Source: Takakia lepidozioides (taxonomy: Eukaryota; Streptophyta; Takakiopsida; Takakiales; Takakiaceae). From it: a stretch of 64,000 nt of DNA. The notes beneath the pieces were generated by a model that saw nothing but the letters and a program-made list of their open reading frames with translations, was not told the DNA's origin and did no database searches. This document shows, piece by piece, positions 44,823 through 57,067 of the stretch (positions within the stretch are counted from its first letter, which is position 1; every line of letters starts with the position of its first letter). The translations under genes and the position numbers were made by a program. The stretch is taken from the NCBI GenBank assembly GCA_030704615.1, contig CM060732.1:67437053-67501052 (forward strand). The letters are read 5' to 3'.

Positions 44823-46714
44823 CACGACGAGAACGCCATCTTCGGCTGCCTTGCTCAGAACAAGTACACTAACAAAGACCTCCTCGCCTTCGATTGCAGG
44901 AACATAGACAAGTTTGCTGACCCTTTCTTGCTACTTCCCTTTCCTCCTTTCCCTTTCTCTGTTCCACTCATGGGAACATGTTCTCGAGAAGTTTTCATTG
45001 TAGACTGTTTCGAGAACTGTTTCTTTGTCTCTCTTTTCAAAAACATGGGCTCATGTTGTGAAGAATAAACTGAGACCCGTCAGTGTTGTCTTTACAGGGA
45101 TCATGAGGAATACTGGATGGCAAAGGAAAATTTCCAGAACAAGAAGACTCAGTAGCTTGAGTCTTAAGCCGAGGTCAAATTCGATACTGCCATTCATAGG
45201 CCCCTGTCAGCGTTCTCTCTCTTTGGTTTTGGCTGGTCAAACGTATGCCATTGTCTCTCTACTCTTACCGTTACCAGTGTCATTTGCTCTTTCTGGATAT
45301 AGGTTGCTTCGTTGCTTCAATGGGGATTAGGTGTTGGTAGTTGAGTTCCTCGAGTGCAAATTGCAGCTCCCTGATCTTTCTGTACTTTCACAATCCCTGA
45401 TCTTCATCTATTCAGTGGCGTTTGTGTGTGTCACTTGTTCACTGCCTGTCGTTTCTTCTGTTCGTTTATTCAACCCCAATGTCGATGTCCTGCACGTCTG
45501 TTTTCACATCTCCTTGCTATGACCGCCTCTGTATGCCCATCGTTCCTGCGAACGTTTGATATGACATACCTGGTTGGGGGGGTTGAGCCAGTGATACCAC
45601 AGCCAGCAAGCAGGTTCGAAGGGAAAGGAGTATTATTAATACTAGAGAGCATCGATCGTGCAGAGTATGACGATCATTAGGCCACTGCTGCTATAGCCTT
45701 CCAGTATCAGCACGGGACATAGATAGAGAATGTACTCATAAGACGTTGTTTGTTGTAGCCTTGTGGCCATTGACCCGCGCCCGGTGTGAGCGGAACACAA
45801 AGGGACAGAACCTACCTTTGTCAGAGGCTGATGCCGTTAGTAAGACTTACCTTTGAATAAACAATTATTGATCCGGGTTTCCCAGCTATCAGCCTTCATT
45901 GTGTTTCTCTTGTTGCTGTTGCTGATGACTGTCAGATTCTACGCAGCCTTCCCGTTGGAGTGAGTGTTGACCTTTCACCTTTTCCACCTGGGCATTCTGA
46001 AACAAAATCAGTGGGTTTCACACGTGCCAACTTCCAGTCTGCACTATGATTCACTGAGAACCTACAGTTCATCTCTGATTTCAACAGCCTGCATAACACC
46101 TACACAAGGACTATTTCCCCAAACGAGCTAGAGCAGCCACACAACAGCATTATTCAGTCCCTCTTAGTACCTACCTGTCTGTCTGGTAAATCCAACCCCC
46201 CACCGACACACATAAAACCCTGCCAATGCACCTTTTATCCTGTGGTCTCTATACGCGTTGTCCACCTAGTAAGGTGCCAAACCAGCTTCACTAGCTGGAA
46301 GTAACAAGGGTTGTGACTAATCATCTCTCTCACAGGTGGCAACCATGATGACTAAGAGGGAGAGACAAACCATTGCCTGTGTAGTTAATGAAGTAATCTG
46401 CAAATTCGTTGACTGGTTGCTGTAGCTACAACTCAGATCATCATCACCTCAGAAATTCTTGACTTCTCTCACACTTTAGAGTATGATCATAGAATTCCCT
46501 CATTAAAAGTGCTGCCTGACAATCTTTGTGCCAAAATGAGTGCATCTTCCTTGTGTCCCAAACCCCATGCTTGCGAACTGGTGGGCGTCAAATCCAATCC
46601 TCACCACCAATTTCCAGAACATAAATGTTTCATCCACATGGAAATTACGTCTGGGGATTTCATATCCCGTGACCTAAGAATTTTTTATTTTGGAGATACT
46701 GTACTGACACATAT
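44823..46714. other. No confirmed gene; one coding-like fragment and a dispersed repeat
   Basis: 44823-44900 reads HDENAIFGCLAQNKYTNKDL in the plus frame and is followed by an intron-like GATTGCAG; I do not recognise the protein. 45729-45892 is a dispersed repeat: the ATGTACTCATAAGACGTTG unit, then GGGACAGAACCTACCTTTG, a block shared with 43518-43608. The rest shows nothing supported. Confidence 0.4.
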
Positions 46715-47634
46715 CTACACATCACTATAGCTCAGACAAAATGATTCTCCACTCAAGACTTCAGTAGCAATGATTATCCGGGTGACATCTGGACATACAT
46801 GGGTTCCCGAAGTAAGTGCCATCCAAGTGCCAAGCACGCTAGAATTCTCCTCCATAACCCCAATAGATCCCATGTCACTTCCATGCACAATTGATGTAAT
46901 TAAGACCAACCGACTATATGCACCCAACGAATCCTCATATTCGCCAAGTTTAGAAGGCACAGTGTGAATTATTCCTCTCCAGATGAACACGTCATGAGTC
47001 TCAGGCTTGTTCACCTCTTTCCTTCTCAGATTCAACATCACCCGGGAATTCTGAATGACAGACTCAGAGTCATGTGCAGGAGCAACACATACAACCCCTA
47101 AATTCCACCGAACTTGACCCTCACTGCAATGGAAAGACCTTCCTGGATAGGGCTATGCACACGCACACCCGCTGATTGCCCCAACCATATTGGTTGCCAC
47201 ACTTGGGGCTGATGGGATTACTAAATCAGGTGGAATGGCGGGGTGTAAAGAGGGAAGTGGAGTGGTGGGAAGCACCTGCAAAGAAAGCTTTGGAAGGAGA
47301 TGAATGACCTCACGCGATGCATGCGGGCAAATAAATGTCCAACGAGCATTTCTTATCAGGTCGGTAATCCAGCCATAGCGATGCCGCTCGGACAGCTGCT
47401 GGTAAGCAACAAAAGTGTTCACCCTCAAGTTGGCTACAATGCACTGCACACACTTGTCACAGAACTCCATCCAACAAAAACACCCTGCGACCAGTGCTGC
47501 CATCACATTATCTCCAGTGAAAACTGGGCTCATACCGTACATGTAGGAGAAGGCAATCTCTAGCCCCTCCGCGCTCACAGAAGGGTCATCAATCTGCAGT
47601 TCGATTTGCAGCTTTCTGTACTCTGTCCAGGGGC
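46715..47634 (-). CDS. BTB/POZ-type protein, partial gene model
   Basis: The best exon is 47634-47276: acceptor CTCTCAG, then PWTEYRKLQIELQIDDPSVS, LEIAFSYMYGMSP, DNVMAALVAGCFCWMEFCDKC, YGWITDLIRNARWTFICPHAS and HLLPKLSLQ before a CAG|GTGCTT donor. This is the second half of a BTB domain (the ymYg...l...NV..lL.Ag.f...e..d.C pattern) followed by the helical C-terminal part. The frame may run on to 47153 instead. A second coding stretch, about 47100-46715, reads VRWNLGVVCV, RVMLNLRRKEVN, HDVFIWRGIIH and DSLGAYSRLVL and may be the following exon, though the phases were not reconciled. The first half of the BTB fold, expected upstream of 47634, was not found with confidence; 48060-47920 (KFIGDQQMLHIVEEIGAAG, donor CTGCAG|GTGAGG) is a weak candidate. 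BTB proteins usually act as CUL3 ubiquitin-ligase adaptors. Confidence 0.6.
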
Positions 47635-48755
47635 CTGAGAGAAGTAAATGGAAGTATGAAGACTGCTAGAGTATAATCTGATAGAGCGGATAGTCCTAGA
47701 ATTTAAAATTTAAGGTTATGTCCAAGAACATATGCCCCTGCAACCCCTGCTGCTGCACATGCTCGCAAAGTGCAACCCCCCCCTCCACCACTGCCCTTTT
47801 CCCCTCACTCCTCCTACTGTCCCACCCCGTTTCATCTCCCTCCTCTCTCCCCCAACCTGCTTCAAATCGCAGTGCAACCCAGAATCTCTCATCTCTCCCT
47901 CACCTGCAGCCCAGGTGTCACTCCCGTCGTCCCAGGGAAGAAGACACCTGCTGCACCTATCTCCTCCACAATGTGCAGCATCTGCTGGTCGCCAATAAAT
48001 TTTCTTCTTGCATGGGCTCTGGCCTCTGCTTGCAAGCCAGGCCTCCTTCCTTAATACACCGTAGTGTTATGCGCTTCTTACTCCAGTTCTTGGATGGTTT
48101 ATGGACAGGCGGCCTGCAATCGAAAGCTTCGTGGATGGTTGCTGGACTTGCACAACACATCTACCATATCGGAACCACAACTTCACTTCACCAACATTCA
48201 GCACAAGAGGAGCAGAGCAGGGCATACAAGAGCTTGGTCGTTGATTGTGACACCTACAAAATGTACTCACGAGCCACAGACTCACATCAACTTCATTGCC
48301 TTGTAGTACAAGAAGACCCGCGAAGGACAGCAGCATGCATCAACCCCTACCTTACAGTAGCACTCTCTCTCTGCCTACTACGAATGAGCACCCCCAAATG
48401 ACTCGCACTCACTCAAGCATCAATTCTGGACCAGCAAAGTACATGACAGGGGGTGCAGGCTATTTGCAACTAAGTTGTGGCGTCTCTCCATCTCGCATTG
48501 CTTCTCCCCTCCCCTCCCCTCCCCCTGCTGGTACTACATAAATGGACCCATGGCACGTGTGGCTGGGCACAAGGACAGTGAGCAGCAAGGGACACCGATT
48601 CACGGCACTGCCAGGCACTTACAACCCAGACCCCAAGGATTGCTAGGGATCTAGGACGCGCCTCCTCGAGGATTTGCACAACACCCACCAAATGGATGCC
48701 TTACTGTGCATTCCATGAAGACTGCTCTCAACTCATAAGCTTGAGCACCTTAGTA

Positions 48756-50582
48756 CTAAGCTGAATGACAGTCATCTCCAATGCCAACCCAATCTTGTGA
48801 CAGCAATCTCAACTTGTCACGCTCCTGCCACAGTTCATTAATGGAGCTAATAAAAATACCATGATTTGTCATACTTGTGGCTCATGATTGGGACCTTTAG
48901 ATGTGTGATCAAGCTACGAACAGTGGCACACAAATTTCATGACGAGGGACCACCTTGAAAAATGACCAAGTCTGACAATTCTGATCTAAATAACACATTC
49001 ATTGATTGGATATAGTTGAACGAAATGCAGCAATGCTGACAAGTCCATGAAGAGATGGATTGTACCCCTTCCAGAGCAAATAGAGAAGCTTGGATGAGAT
49101 TACTTTTGGCAATAGTTTCTGCGTGAGCCCTTTGCAGCATAGCTAGTTTACTTTCTGTGTCATGCACTTCAGACACCACCATTTGATGCTCCAACTTCAA
49201 CTGCCACCACCACAATGTTAGTCCCTTTCCGATCATAGAGAAGGAAGACTCTGGCCAAAACCAGTGTAACTAAGAGCCACTTCACTCCATGGCCACCCCA
49301 TTCCAATTACATCAAAAATAGGAGACAGGAATATCCAAATTTACATGGACCTTTGCCACTTCTAACAACTTGGCTGCACCCCATGACAAAACTCTTTGGA
49401 ACTAAAATCATGGGACTTGGTCAAAGTTTATGTATAGTTGACTTGTTGGCAACTGTAAACTGCTATACCATGACATGCTCAAACAGACCTGACTTCGGGT
49501 TAACCCATACCTCCTCTTTGAAAGCTCATAGCCCTAACAATCCTCATTTTGCAGGCAAGTATTACCATTTGAAGCCTCTCTTGAGCATCTTTTTGCTTCA
49601 ATTGCGACTTCTCCAGTATGCGGTTAGTTGCTGCCAGCTCCCCTTCCAGTCTCTGCATCAACCAATCATAGGCATCCAAATATTTCAAACTAAAAGGAGC
49701 CATGATGTACTCTTTGTTTGTTAGCAGTGAACATTTGATGTGATGTATGCTTCAAGCATGGCCCTGTAGATGCTCTTCGCCATTTACATGGTTGTCCCCC
49801 ACCCTGATACGAAAGGAGACACTGCTCAGTTATGCCAATCATGGGTGATTGAGTGTTGATTCCAAAGGCTGGCATTGACATTAGTTTAGTGGAACTTATT
49901 TCAGCACTGTAATGTAGCCATTTGCGCATGACACACGTAACAAACAATTGTTGTTGGACTGCCAATCACACTGTCATGGAAAAGGGAGGAGGAAAGGGAA
50001 AAGTGAGTAGCTCTCCCAGAAGCTGAAATGCCGACCTCACTGTTGGTTCAAGGCCAGGATGTGTTGACAAAACACAAACCATTGACAGCAGCAACGGAAA
50101 TTCTTATGGTTGTTCCTCGTGAATTTGCCAATGTCATATAACATTGAGGTATAGTGCCTTCCCATTGCTAAACCTTTCAGATCTGGTCATGGGGTTTCCA
50201 TCTAACAGGTATAGATCCTAAATCTCATTGCTTGAAAAAAACCACGACACAGGGAGTGAGTGCGGATGTAGGGGCTGGCATTAACTAGAATTATTACATC
50301 GATTCCAGCGCTACTTATGTAACCCAGTCTGTATGACACATTGCAAGTCACATGTTGAGGAGGCCACTGAAGACAGAGAGAGAGTAGGTTAGATGATGGC
50401 TAGTACATTCTTATGAAGGTGTAATTGGATCTTACTTGCTTGGTTTTGCTAGTTTCCTGCCTTCCGTCATGCAATATCTGGCACCGTATCTGAGCTTGAG
50501 AGTGCCTCTCTGAGAACCCAACCCTCTCCACGTCTGCTTGCTGCAACGTCTTTTGTAAGGACAGGATATTGGTGATCATTCT
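48756..50582 (-). CDS. Coiled-coil protein, partial gene model
   Basis: Four minus-strand exons with good splice borders: 50582-50436 (RMITNILSLQKTLQQADVER, donor CAA|GTAAGA), about 49689-49566 (DAYDWLMQRLEGELAATNR, KSQLKQKDAQERLQM), 49200-49066 (LKLEHQMVVSEVHDTESK, AMLQRAHAETIAKS) and a terminal 48846-48756 (SINELWQERDKLRLLSQDW, stop TAG). Phases match between exons 2 and 3; the first and last joints are unresolved, so small exons are missing. Heptad-like spacing of Leu/Ile/Met with many Glu, Lys and Gln points to a long parallel coiled coil. I do not recognise the family. The 5' end is not found. Whether this is continuous with the BTB gene downstream on the same strand is unknown; the TAG argues against it. 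Confidence 0.5.
49238..49282 (+). repeat. Dispersed hairpin repeat, GAAGACTCTGG copy
   Basis: GAAGACTCTGGCCAAAACC and AGTGTAACTAAGAGCCAC: flanks as in 33137-33190, but with the stem changed to CTGG/CCAG. Lies in an intron of the coiled-coil gene. Confidence 0.55.
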
Positions 50583-52702
50583 CTGCAAGGAAATATTCAA
50601 AGTCTGGGACAAGATCTTTTTGACGGCAATACGGACCAGGGGGTGGACCAACAGGGCCCCCTTCAATGCGCGCCTTCTTTCGATGAACGGCTGTATGCAC
50701 AGCCACACACTGTGACACAAGATATCAGTCCCCTCTTTCTCTCGCCTCCGGGCCCAGGGTCTATGGCCACAAGGCTCCGGCAAGCAACGTCTTATGGGTA
50801 CATTCTTCTGTCCCTCCTGGAAGATAGAGCGGTGCGTGTGAGAGAGCTGACTTTAAATATATGGCTAATTTGAAAGAATACCCAAAGGTCATGTTATCTG
50901 TTCTGCCAACAGAGGCTCGAGACAGGAACTAAAAGGAAGTTGACATTGCAACATCTGGGAAAGAAATTTAAAAACAGACTTAGCAAGATCATGGAGTTGT
51001 TCGCTAATCACCAACCTACCAGAAACGACCATAGCAGACCTAATTTAGAAATACAAAACTTCTCACGACATGTAGGTAAGACAATGGTTCACTGTGCAAA
51101 GGTAATGGTGTCAGAAAAGACCTTGGCACAGAATGTATGGCCGCAGGGAGAAAGGAGCATGGGTGAGTAGTCGGGGGATTTCATGAGCTCAAAACATATA
51201 GGGCATGTGTTGCTCTCTATCTCGGCTGCTAGAGAGCTGCAGTTGGCTACCACATCATCAGCAAATTAGTGACCCTTGGTTGTTCAGGATGAAAAGGAGC
51301 TGGAAGAAGGGCTCGAAGATTACAATACCCAGTACTGGCAGTACTGTACCTCTGAGATCAGCAATTAGAAGCTTTTTTTTGGTTTGGGATGAGACGAGAG
51401 CAATCTGAGCTAGAAGATCGCTTACGAATCTACATTACTCTGTCTTGAACGAGGCCGGAGGGTTGTTTCAAAGTTTGATTTGAAAGTTTTTGAGATATAT
51501 TCTCTATCACTGTCCAACAAATTGCATCGGATACTGATTATGGAAGGGTATTGGAACCAGCGATGATAGGCGCTAAAACTAGTATAGTTCCTACCCTGGG
51601 GAGAGGCTACAAGAAATCAGGTTACCTACACGTTCCCCTTCCGCACAGATGGACCACAGGAGTGCTTGAGGAGGCTTGCTGGATTTTTGCTGGTCCTGTG
51701 CAGCATGTCTAGTAGTTCAACATGCTTCCAACCCCCAGCCCCCTTGCTGAGCAACTTGCATCTCCACTTCCAGTTCTCTGTCTCCTCATGGGCTTGACCA
51801 ACCTGCCCCAATTACAATGTGGACCAGATGCCAGGGCACATAGGCCGGATGCAGCCATGTATCTCCAACATCAATCTCTGTTATATACATTTCTCCCCTT
51901 GCTGTGCACCCCAATGGACAAATCACTCCACTACCAGGCAGCATACATGGACCAGAGCAGTGCTTGCGAAAGCCTGCTGGCTTTTTGTTGGGGCCGTACA
52001 ATGTACATGCAATCCATATTCCGTTGTGCAGCAAGTACCGGGACACAAAAGGAGCCAACGGCTTGATGTGATGGCAGGAGCTTGCTGGTCTCACACATAT
52101 GTGCAAAGTACCTACTATGGGAATTACACCCCTCCCCCCCCCCCTACTGGGGTCAGTTCCCTCAGCTCCTGTTTCAGTGCCCTCACTTGTTCATACACTC
52201 CCCCCCACCTCTCCACTCTATTTACCTATTTCACATCTACTAGTCTGGCATTTGTCTACTTTCCACTCTGCAACTGTGGGATCAAGTGCGTTACTAAAAC
52301 CGTCATTCAAAAATTATGCTTTACACATTCCAGACCACTCCACTCTTCACCAAAAGTCCCCCATTTCAGGGGACAAAGTGGACTACTCAAATATATTCAA
52401 ACATGATTTCGCAATACATACTCAAATAATTTGCGTTGCATCAAACCATGTCAAAAATATTTAGTTTCAAGAATTCAGACATGAATCTACACTATATTCT
52501 CAGACTATCTTGGCTGAAACAAAGCAGTTCTGTACAAAATTTCTGACATAACCACAAAATGAAACAGGTCCTGCGCCCTTCAAGTACTCCATCTGTGCCT
52601 GCAAATACATATAAAATACCAAAACACATAACTTAGAAACAACAATAAGTGTTAGAAATATTCTTCAACATCTCCTCTTGCTCTTGTTCTCCTTTCGTTC
52701 TC
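50583..52702. other. No confirmed gene; repeat copies and a local duplication
   Basis: 50750-50810 is a minus copy of the ATGTACTCATAAGACGTTG repeat. 51651-51720 and 51949-52015 are related (GGACCA.AG.AGTGCTTG and GC.TGCTGG.TTTTTG), about 300 bp apart. 52130-52143 is a poly-C run. Upstream exons of the coiled-coil gene may be hidden here, e.g. DRELEVEMQVAQQ on the minus strand at about 51770-51730. Confidence 0.35.
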
Positions 52703-52831
52703 TCATTCAGTTTGCACATCCACTGGAAATTTCGACCATAAGTCCGCACCACGACCATCATCTTCTGCAAAATAATCACAATCACATATCAAGATTGTGC
52801 AAATATGTATAGAAGCAAATAAAATGTTGAC

Positions 52832-53552
52832 TCACTCAGTGGGAGACGCAGTTGGCTCTCCCTTCTCGGAGTAGAACTGGTATCTGATCTTTGCGCGGTC
52901 AAAAATCGCGCAGACCACGAAGGCTTGGTGAAAGGTGAAAGGTGACCCCAGGAGTACATCTACCACTATGGACTCATCATACTGGTAGTGGATGTCGTAC
53001 GAGAGTAGCTTGTACACATCACGAAGCTCTCTGAATATTTGATGCCGCTGGTGCTCAGGAACCCGTCTTATTATTAACGCAATTCTAAGGGTCCTCATGA
53101 ACTCCTGATCGCCCACAGTGAGCTCACGGATATTGGTTGTAGCGGATCCGTGGTCTGATATTTGCCCACTTGCCACCGATTTCTCCGCCCAATGCTCTGG
53201 GCATTTGGAAACACAATTCGTAAATATTAATACAAGTGGAGTTCAAAATTAGACATAGCAAAAACTTCAATAAATTTCAATTGTTGCAGCGCACTCACCC
53301 AAGGCGTAGAATAAACCGGCAACATCCTATCCACCCAAGCCACCGTCCTTTTCAATTCAATCTTCAGCTCTGAGACCTCAGCAGCCCTCAAATCCGCCTT
53401 AATCTTCAGCTCTGAGACCTCAACAGCGAGTTCCTGAACCTTCTTGTACACTCGAATGGTACATCCTTGGAGCTGAACAACCTAGATGGCACCAATCTTC
53501 GCAAACCCAAAGCATGAAAGCGCACTGAAATCTCCCGCATGGCCGCCATCAT
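52832..53552 (-). CDS. Small unidentified protein; possible mitochondrial presequence and coiled coil
   Basis: Two exons are well supported: one ending at 53299 (VQELAVEVSELKIKADLRAA, then EVSELKIELKRTVAWVDRM, donor TGG|GTGAGT) and one from about 53174 (acceptor CCCAGAG; HWAEKSVASGQ, RTLRIALIIRRVPEHQRHQI, YQFYSEKGEP) to TGA at 52832. Upstream, an ATG at 53552 opens an Arg-rich amphipathic leader (MMAAMREISVRFHALGLRR) typical of mitochondrial presequences, but it is in another frame and would need a splice to join. EVSELKI occurs twice, 15 residues apart. A GTGAGT donor overlaps the stop, so the gene may instead continue into 52764-52640, where coding-like sequence follows a TTGCAG acceptor. 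No known domain recognised. Confidence 0.5.
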
Positions 53553-53639
53553 CCTGCAGTTGCTTACACATGTCAATATGGAAAGTAGAAGTGGTGATTG
53601 AACATAGACCCCTACTCTCAATCAAATTGCCAGCTGAAC

Positions 53640-55508
53640 TGTGCTAAGTTCCTTGTCAAAGGTGAGGTGGTCTTATTGGGTGACTTCAATGCCCCACCAT
53701 TGGGCCTTTCGGTGAGGATGAACTGAATTTCTAATGGAAGACGGTCAAATAAACAGAAAAACACAGCCACAGTAGAGATTGTGGGCAGGACACAATGCGA
53801 GTCAGAAAATGAGCGGGAAGATATCTTTTACAAAACAGAGAGACGTACGTTGCGGAAAGAAAGTGGATGAAGATCTTGGCACTTTCAGAGAAGGCAAGAA
53901 GAGCGTCCTTAATCACAGGAATATCCTTCTCTCCTCCCAGTGCGCATGGGCGAGCTCCGCAAGCTTCCCTTTCACAATTCTCTTCACATTGGCCTGCGGT
54001 AGGTCTCACTCTCTGGCCCTGCTGCCGTCCCTCCTCCCCTCTTCTCTCCCTCTACCCTTGGCAGACTTGTCTTCTCCCAACATCTCTTGTACGGGGAAGC
54101 TCCCCATCATGTCCTGAGGGGGTTTGACATAGACCTAATTGACAGACAAAATGGTTTAGGATGGGAACATGTTCTCTGTTCCCAATCAAAATGAGACGTT
54201 CAGACCCGGATCCGCTCCGGCCCACTTCGTCTCCTTCTTCGCTTCCTTGTTGAACCGTCTGCCTCCGAGCGTGTGGTAATTCTCCACAGAAACTGCTCGC
54301 ATAGATGCCAATCTGATGGATCCGGGTGCACTGAAAACTCGAAAAGACAACAAATGGGGAGGAGTTTCTTGCAGACGGAATCGGAAGCTTTCACTCGTGA
54401 TTGGGTGGGAAAGACTGCTCAATCACTTCCCCCCTCCCCCCCCCCGGGTTTTTTTTCTTTGTTGCCCCCTCCCTCTCTTCAATCTTGTTATTGTAATTTC
54501 CAGTTTTTTCTTTATTTTAAAGAAAATAACATGTAGGAACTTCCCATATTTTCCTTGTATCCAAATCCAAGTGGATTTAAACAGTGAACAGGGATTCATG
54601 ATTACAAAAATGTTTTGAAAAAAATAAAGTTTAATTAGGATAACAAGGGGTACTCTTTATCCAATTATTTTTCTCATTGCCCCTAATTTTGGTCTCTTGG
54701 AAGTTTGATCCTTGGACCAGTTAAATTTTATTTAATCTAAAGCCAGATAAATATCTGATATGATCCTCTACAATTGTTCACTATATTTTGTGTTCCTTGA
54801 GGTGTAATCCCTGGGCCATCTGAATACCACTTAAACCATTGGGTTTCGACCCCTGGACCACTGAAACTGGTAGGTGAAGCCCTCTGTGGCATCATGCTAG
54901 CACTAGTAGTGTGAAACAATGATGATTTATGCAAGTCGCCCTTGTTTAATCTGTAACATATCATGTTATGATTATAGGGCAACATACTGACTTATTTTTT
55001 GCCCCAAGTAAGCTTGTAACACATCATATTATGATGATGTACGTGGCAGCGTAAGGGGGAGGCATACTCTTTCGTATGATCAAACGAGCTTTTGACGAAC
55101 TCTGCATCCTAAGGGTAACTTCCTGCTGTGCGCATTGGTATGGTAAATGGTCCTAATAATGCGCAGTTCGCAACAATGTTCCCAATATTGCGCACCTGAT
55201 TGCGCAGTTTGGATGAATGTTATACGTTATCATCCAGAACATTCCATCCACTTTCTACCTGTCACTTCCATGCATTCATCCACGCGCTTCATGCTTCTTG
55301 CTTCCCGCCTCTGCTCCCCACAACTAATTGTCACGAGATCGGGCATTGCCATGGCGTGAACTTCATCGATCTGGCAGAGCAATTACATACAAGGTCTCCA
55401 TCATATCTTCATAAAAATGTTGCCATCACATTTTCCACAAAATATCCATGAAACAAGTCAATGCGGTTATGGAATCTGTCTCATACTCAAAATCGTGAAC
55501 CTTATACA
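53640..55508. other. No gene seen
   Basis: Frames at 53731-54009, 53779-54117 and 54186-54422 are Ser/Pro/Leu-rich and overlap on both strands. 54427-54475 is the single palindrome arm related to 43421-43505. AT-rich sequence fills 54480-55000. Confidence 0.4.
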
Positions 55509-56229
55509 CTACAACAGATGAGCGTTTTTATGACTTCACATATGACTATTTTTTCAGTCTTATATGCGTTCATGACTACATCACTCTGTAGTGAAAAAAG
55601 CCCTATCATAGCAACTAGTCTTTAGGACTGCATTTTGCAAGTCATATCCGTGACTGCTTGCGTGGCACCTGGAGTCCTGCTGCAGAGAGGGTTGCAGTCA
55701 CAACTATATGACTACATTGTCTGTTGAGCGCTGCCTACATGGAGAGGCTTCAGCGGGACACGTGCGCCACTGCGCAAGCGACACGTCATGCATTCGTCAG
55801 GGGATCATATGACTATATGTCTGCAAAGTGATGCCTACATAGAGAGGCGACGGATGGACACGTGCGTCACTGCGAATTTGACATGTCATGACTTCTTGCC
55901 ATGATCATATGACTACATGTCTGCACAGTGATGCCTACATGAAGAGGCGCTAGCGAGACACGTGTGTTATGGCAGATTTCACACGTGGTGATTACATGAT
56001 TCGCTCATATGACTACAGGGATGTCTACATGGAGAGTTGTTAGCGGGACACCTGTTGCACTTGAGATGTGACATGTGGCACACATACAAAATATATGACT
56101 AGCATATATGACTACGGATCTTTACACGTGGTGAAAATATGGATAAAGAATGTCGTGTCATATACTGCCACGTGTTCTGGTTTGAGCAAGAGTGATGTCA
56201 CGTGTCATCAAGATTGTTTTCCGAAATAG

Positions 56230-57067
56230 TTTATATTTTTAATGTTCATATTTTATTTTTTAGTTTTCATTTAATATTTAAAAGATAGGGAGATTGCAGC
56301 CTTGGATTTTTTTTTAATGGTATTATTTTTAATATTATTATTTAAAATGAAAGTGAATTAAATGATTTAAAATCTTCATTACATGGTGAAATTCCAACAT
56401 GAAAACAGAATGGATCCCAGATGCGAGCGATTCATAGTGGTAGAAGGGGTGAAGATGCACAGGGCCAGGTTTGCAGGATATTGCTATGCATGCCACTCTA
56501 TCTACAACTCTACAAAGGGGCAAAGAATTGACAGGATCAAAGCCTGATTTGTACCAATATCAGTCTGGATCTTGCCCTGGCGTACATGTATGCCAAATGT
56601 GGCAATATGTTGTTGTAGTTGAAGCTAGACAAACGACAAGGATGTGGGTATGGGATTTTTTGGAGGCTGGGATATTACTGCAGGTTGCCAGCGATGAAAT
56701 CAGTGCTAATAGTTGCACACTGGAAAATATTAGAAATGTAGAATGGTGAAGTGTCAGACTGGGTCACTTCCCAACTTCTGGCAGCCAATGTTTTACAATC
56801 TGGATCTGAGTAAATGGCCCTACCAGTGGCCAATCCACTAGTGCTTGATCACAACAGCTTATAGCATGGAGGAATTGTGAGCATATTTGAATATCAATGT
56901 TCATTGACAGTTGGTACCCAAAAAAATGTGACTATATGGGGACAGAAGAATACATTTATTTGGAATGGCAGGTAATACATGCACAGGGGTAGCATATCTA
57001 ATTGCTACCGACTGAATCCGTGTCTATGAATATGGAGGTATTTGTGTCATCATCACTGACCATAGCC
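56230..57067. other. Non-coding interior of the CACTA element
   Basis: AT-rich (56220-56370) then unremarkable sequence. The frames at 56338-56523 (minus) and 56471-56749 (plus) have no motif. Confidence 0.4.

Noticed and set aside
47718-48401. 227-residue plus-strand frame
   Set aside because: Composition follows C/T-rich DNA, with no domain or splice context, and it opposes the minus-strand genes.
51819-52406. 195-residue plus-strand frame and overlapping 121-residue frame
   Set aside because: Spans a poly-C run with frame-independent Pro/Ser/Leu content; no motif.
53441-53490. Kinesin-like phrase (LQGCTIRVYKKVQ) read through the minus strand
   Set aside because: Resembles the start of a kinesin motor by chance; no P-loop or switch motifs follow.
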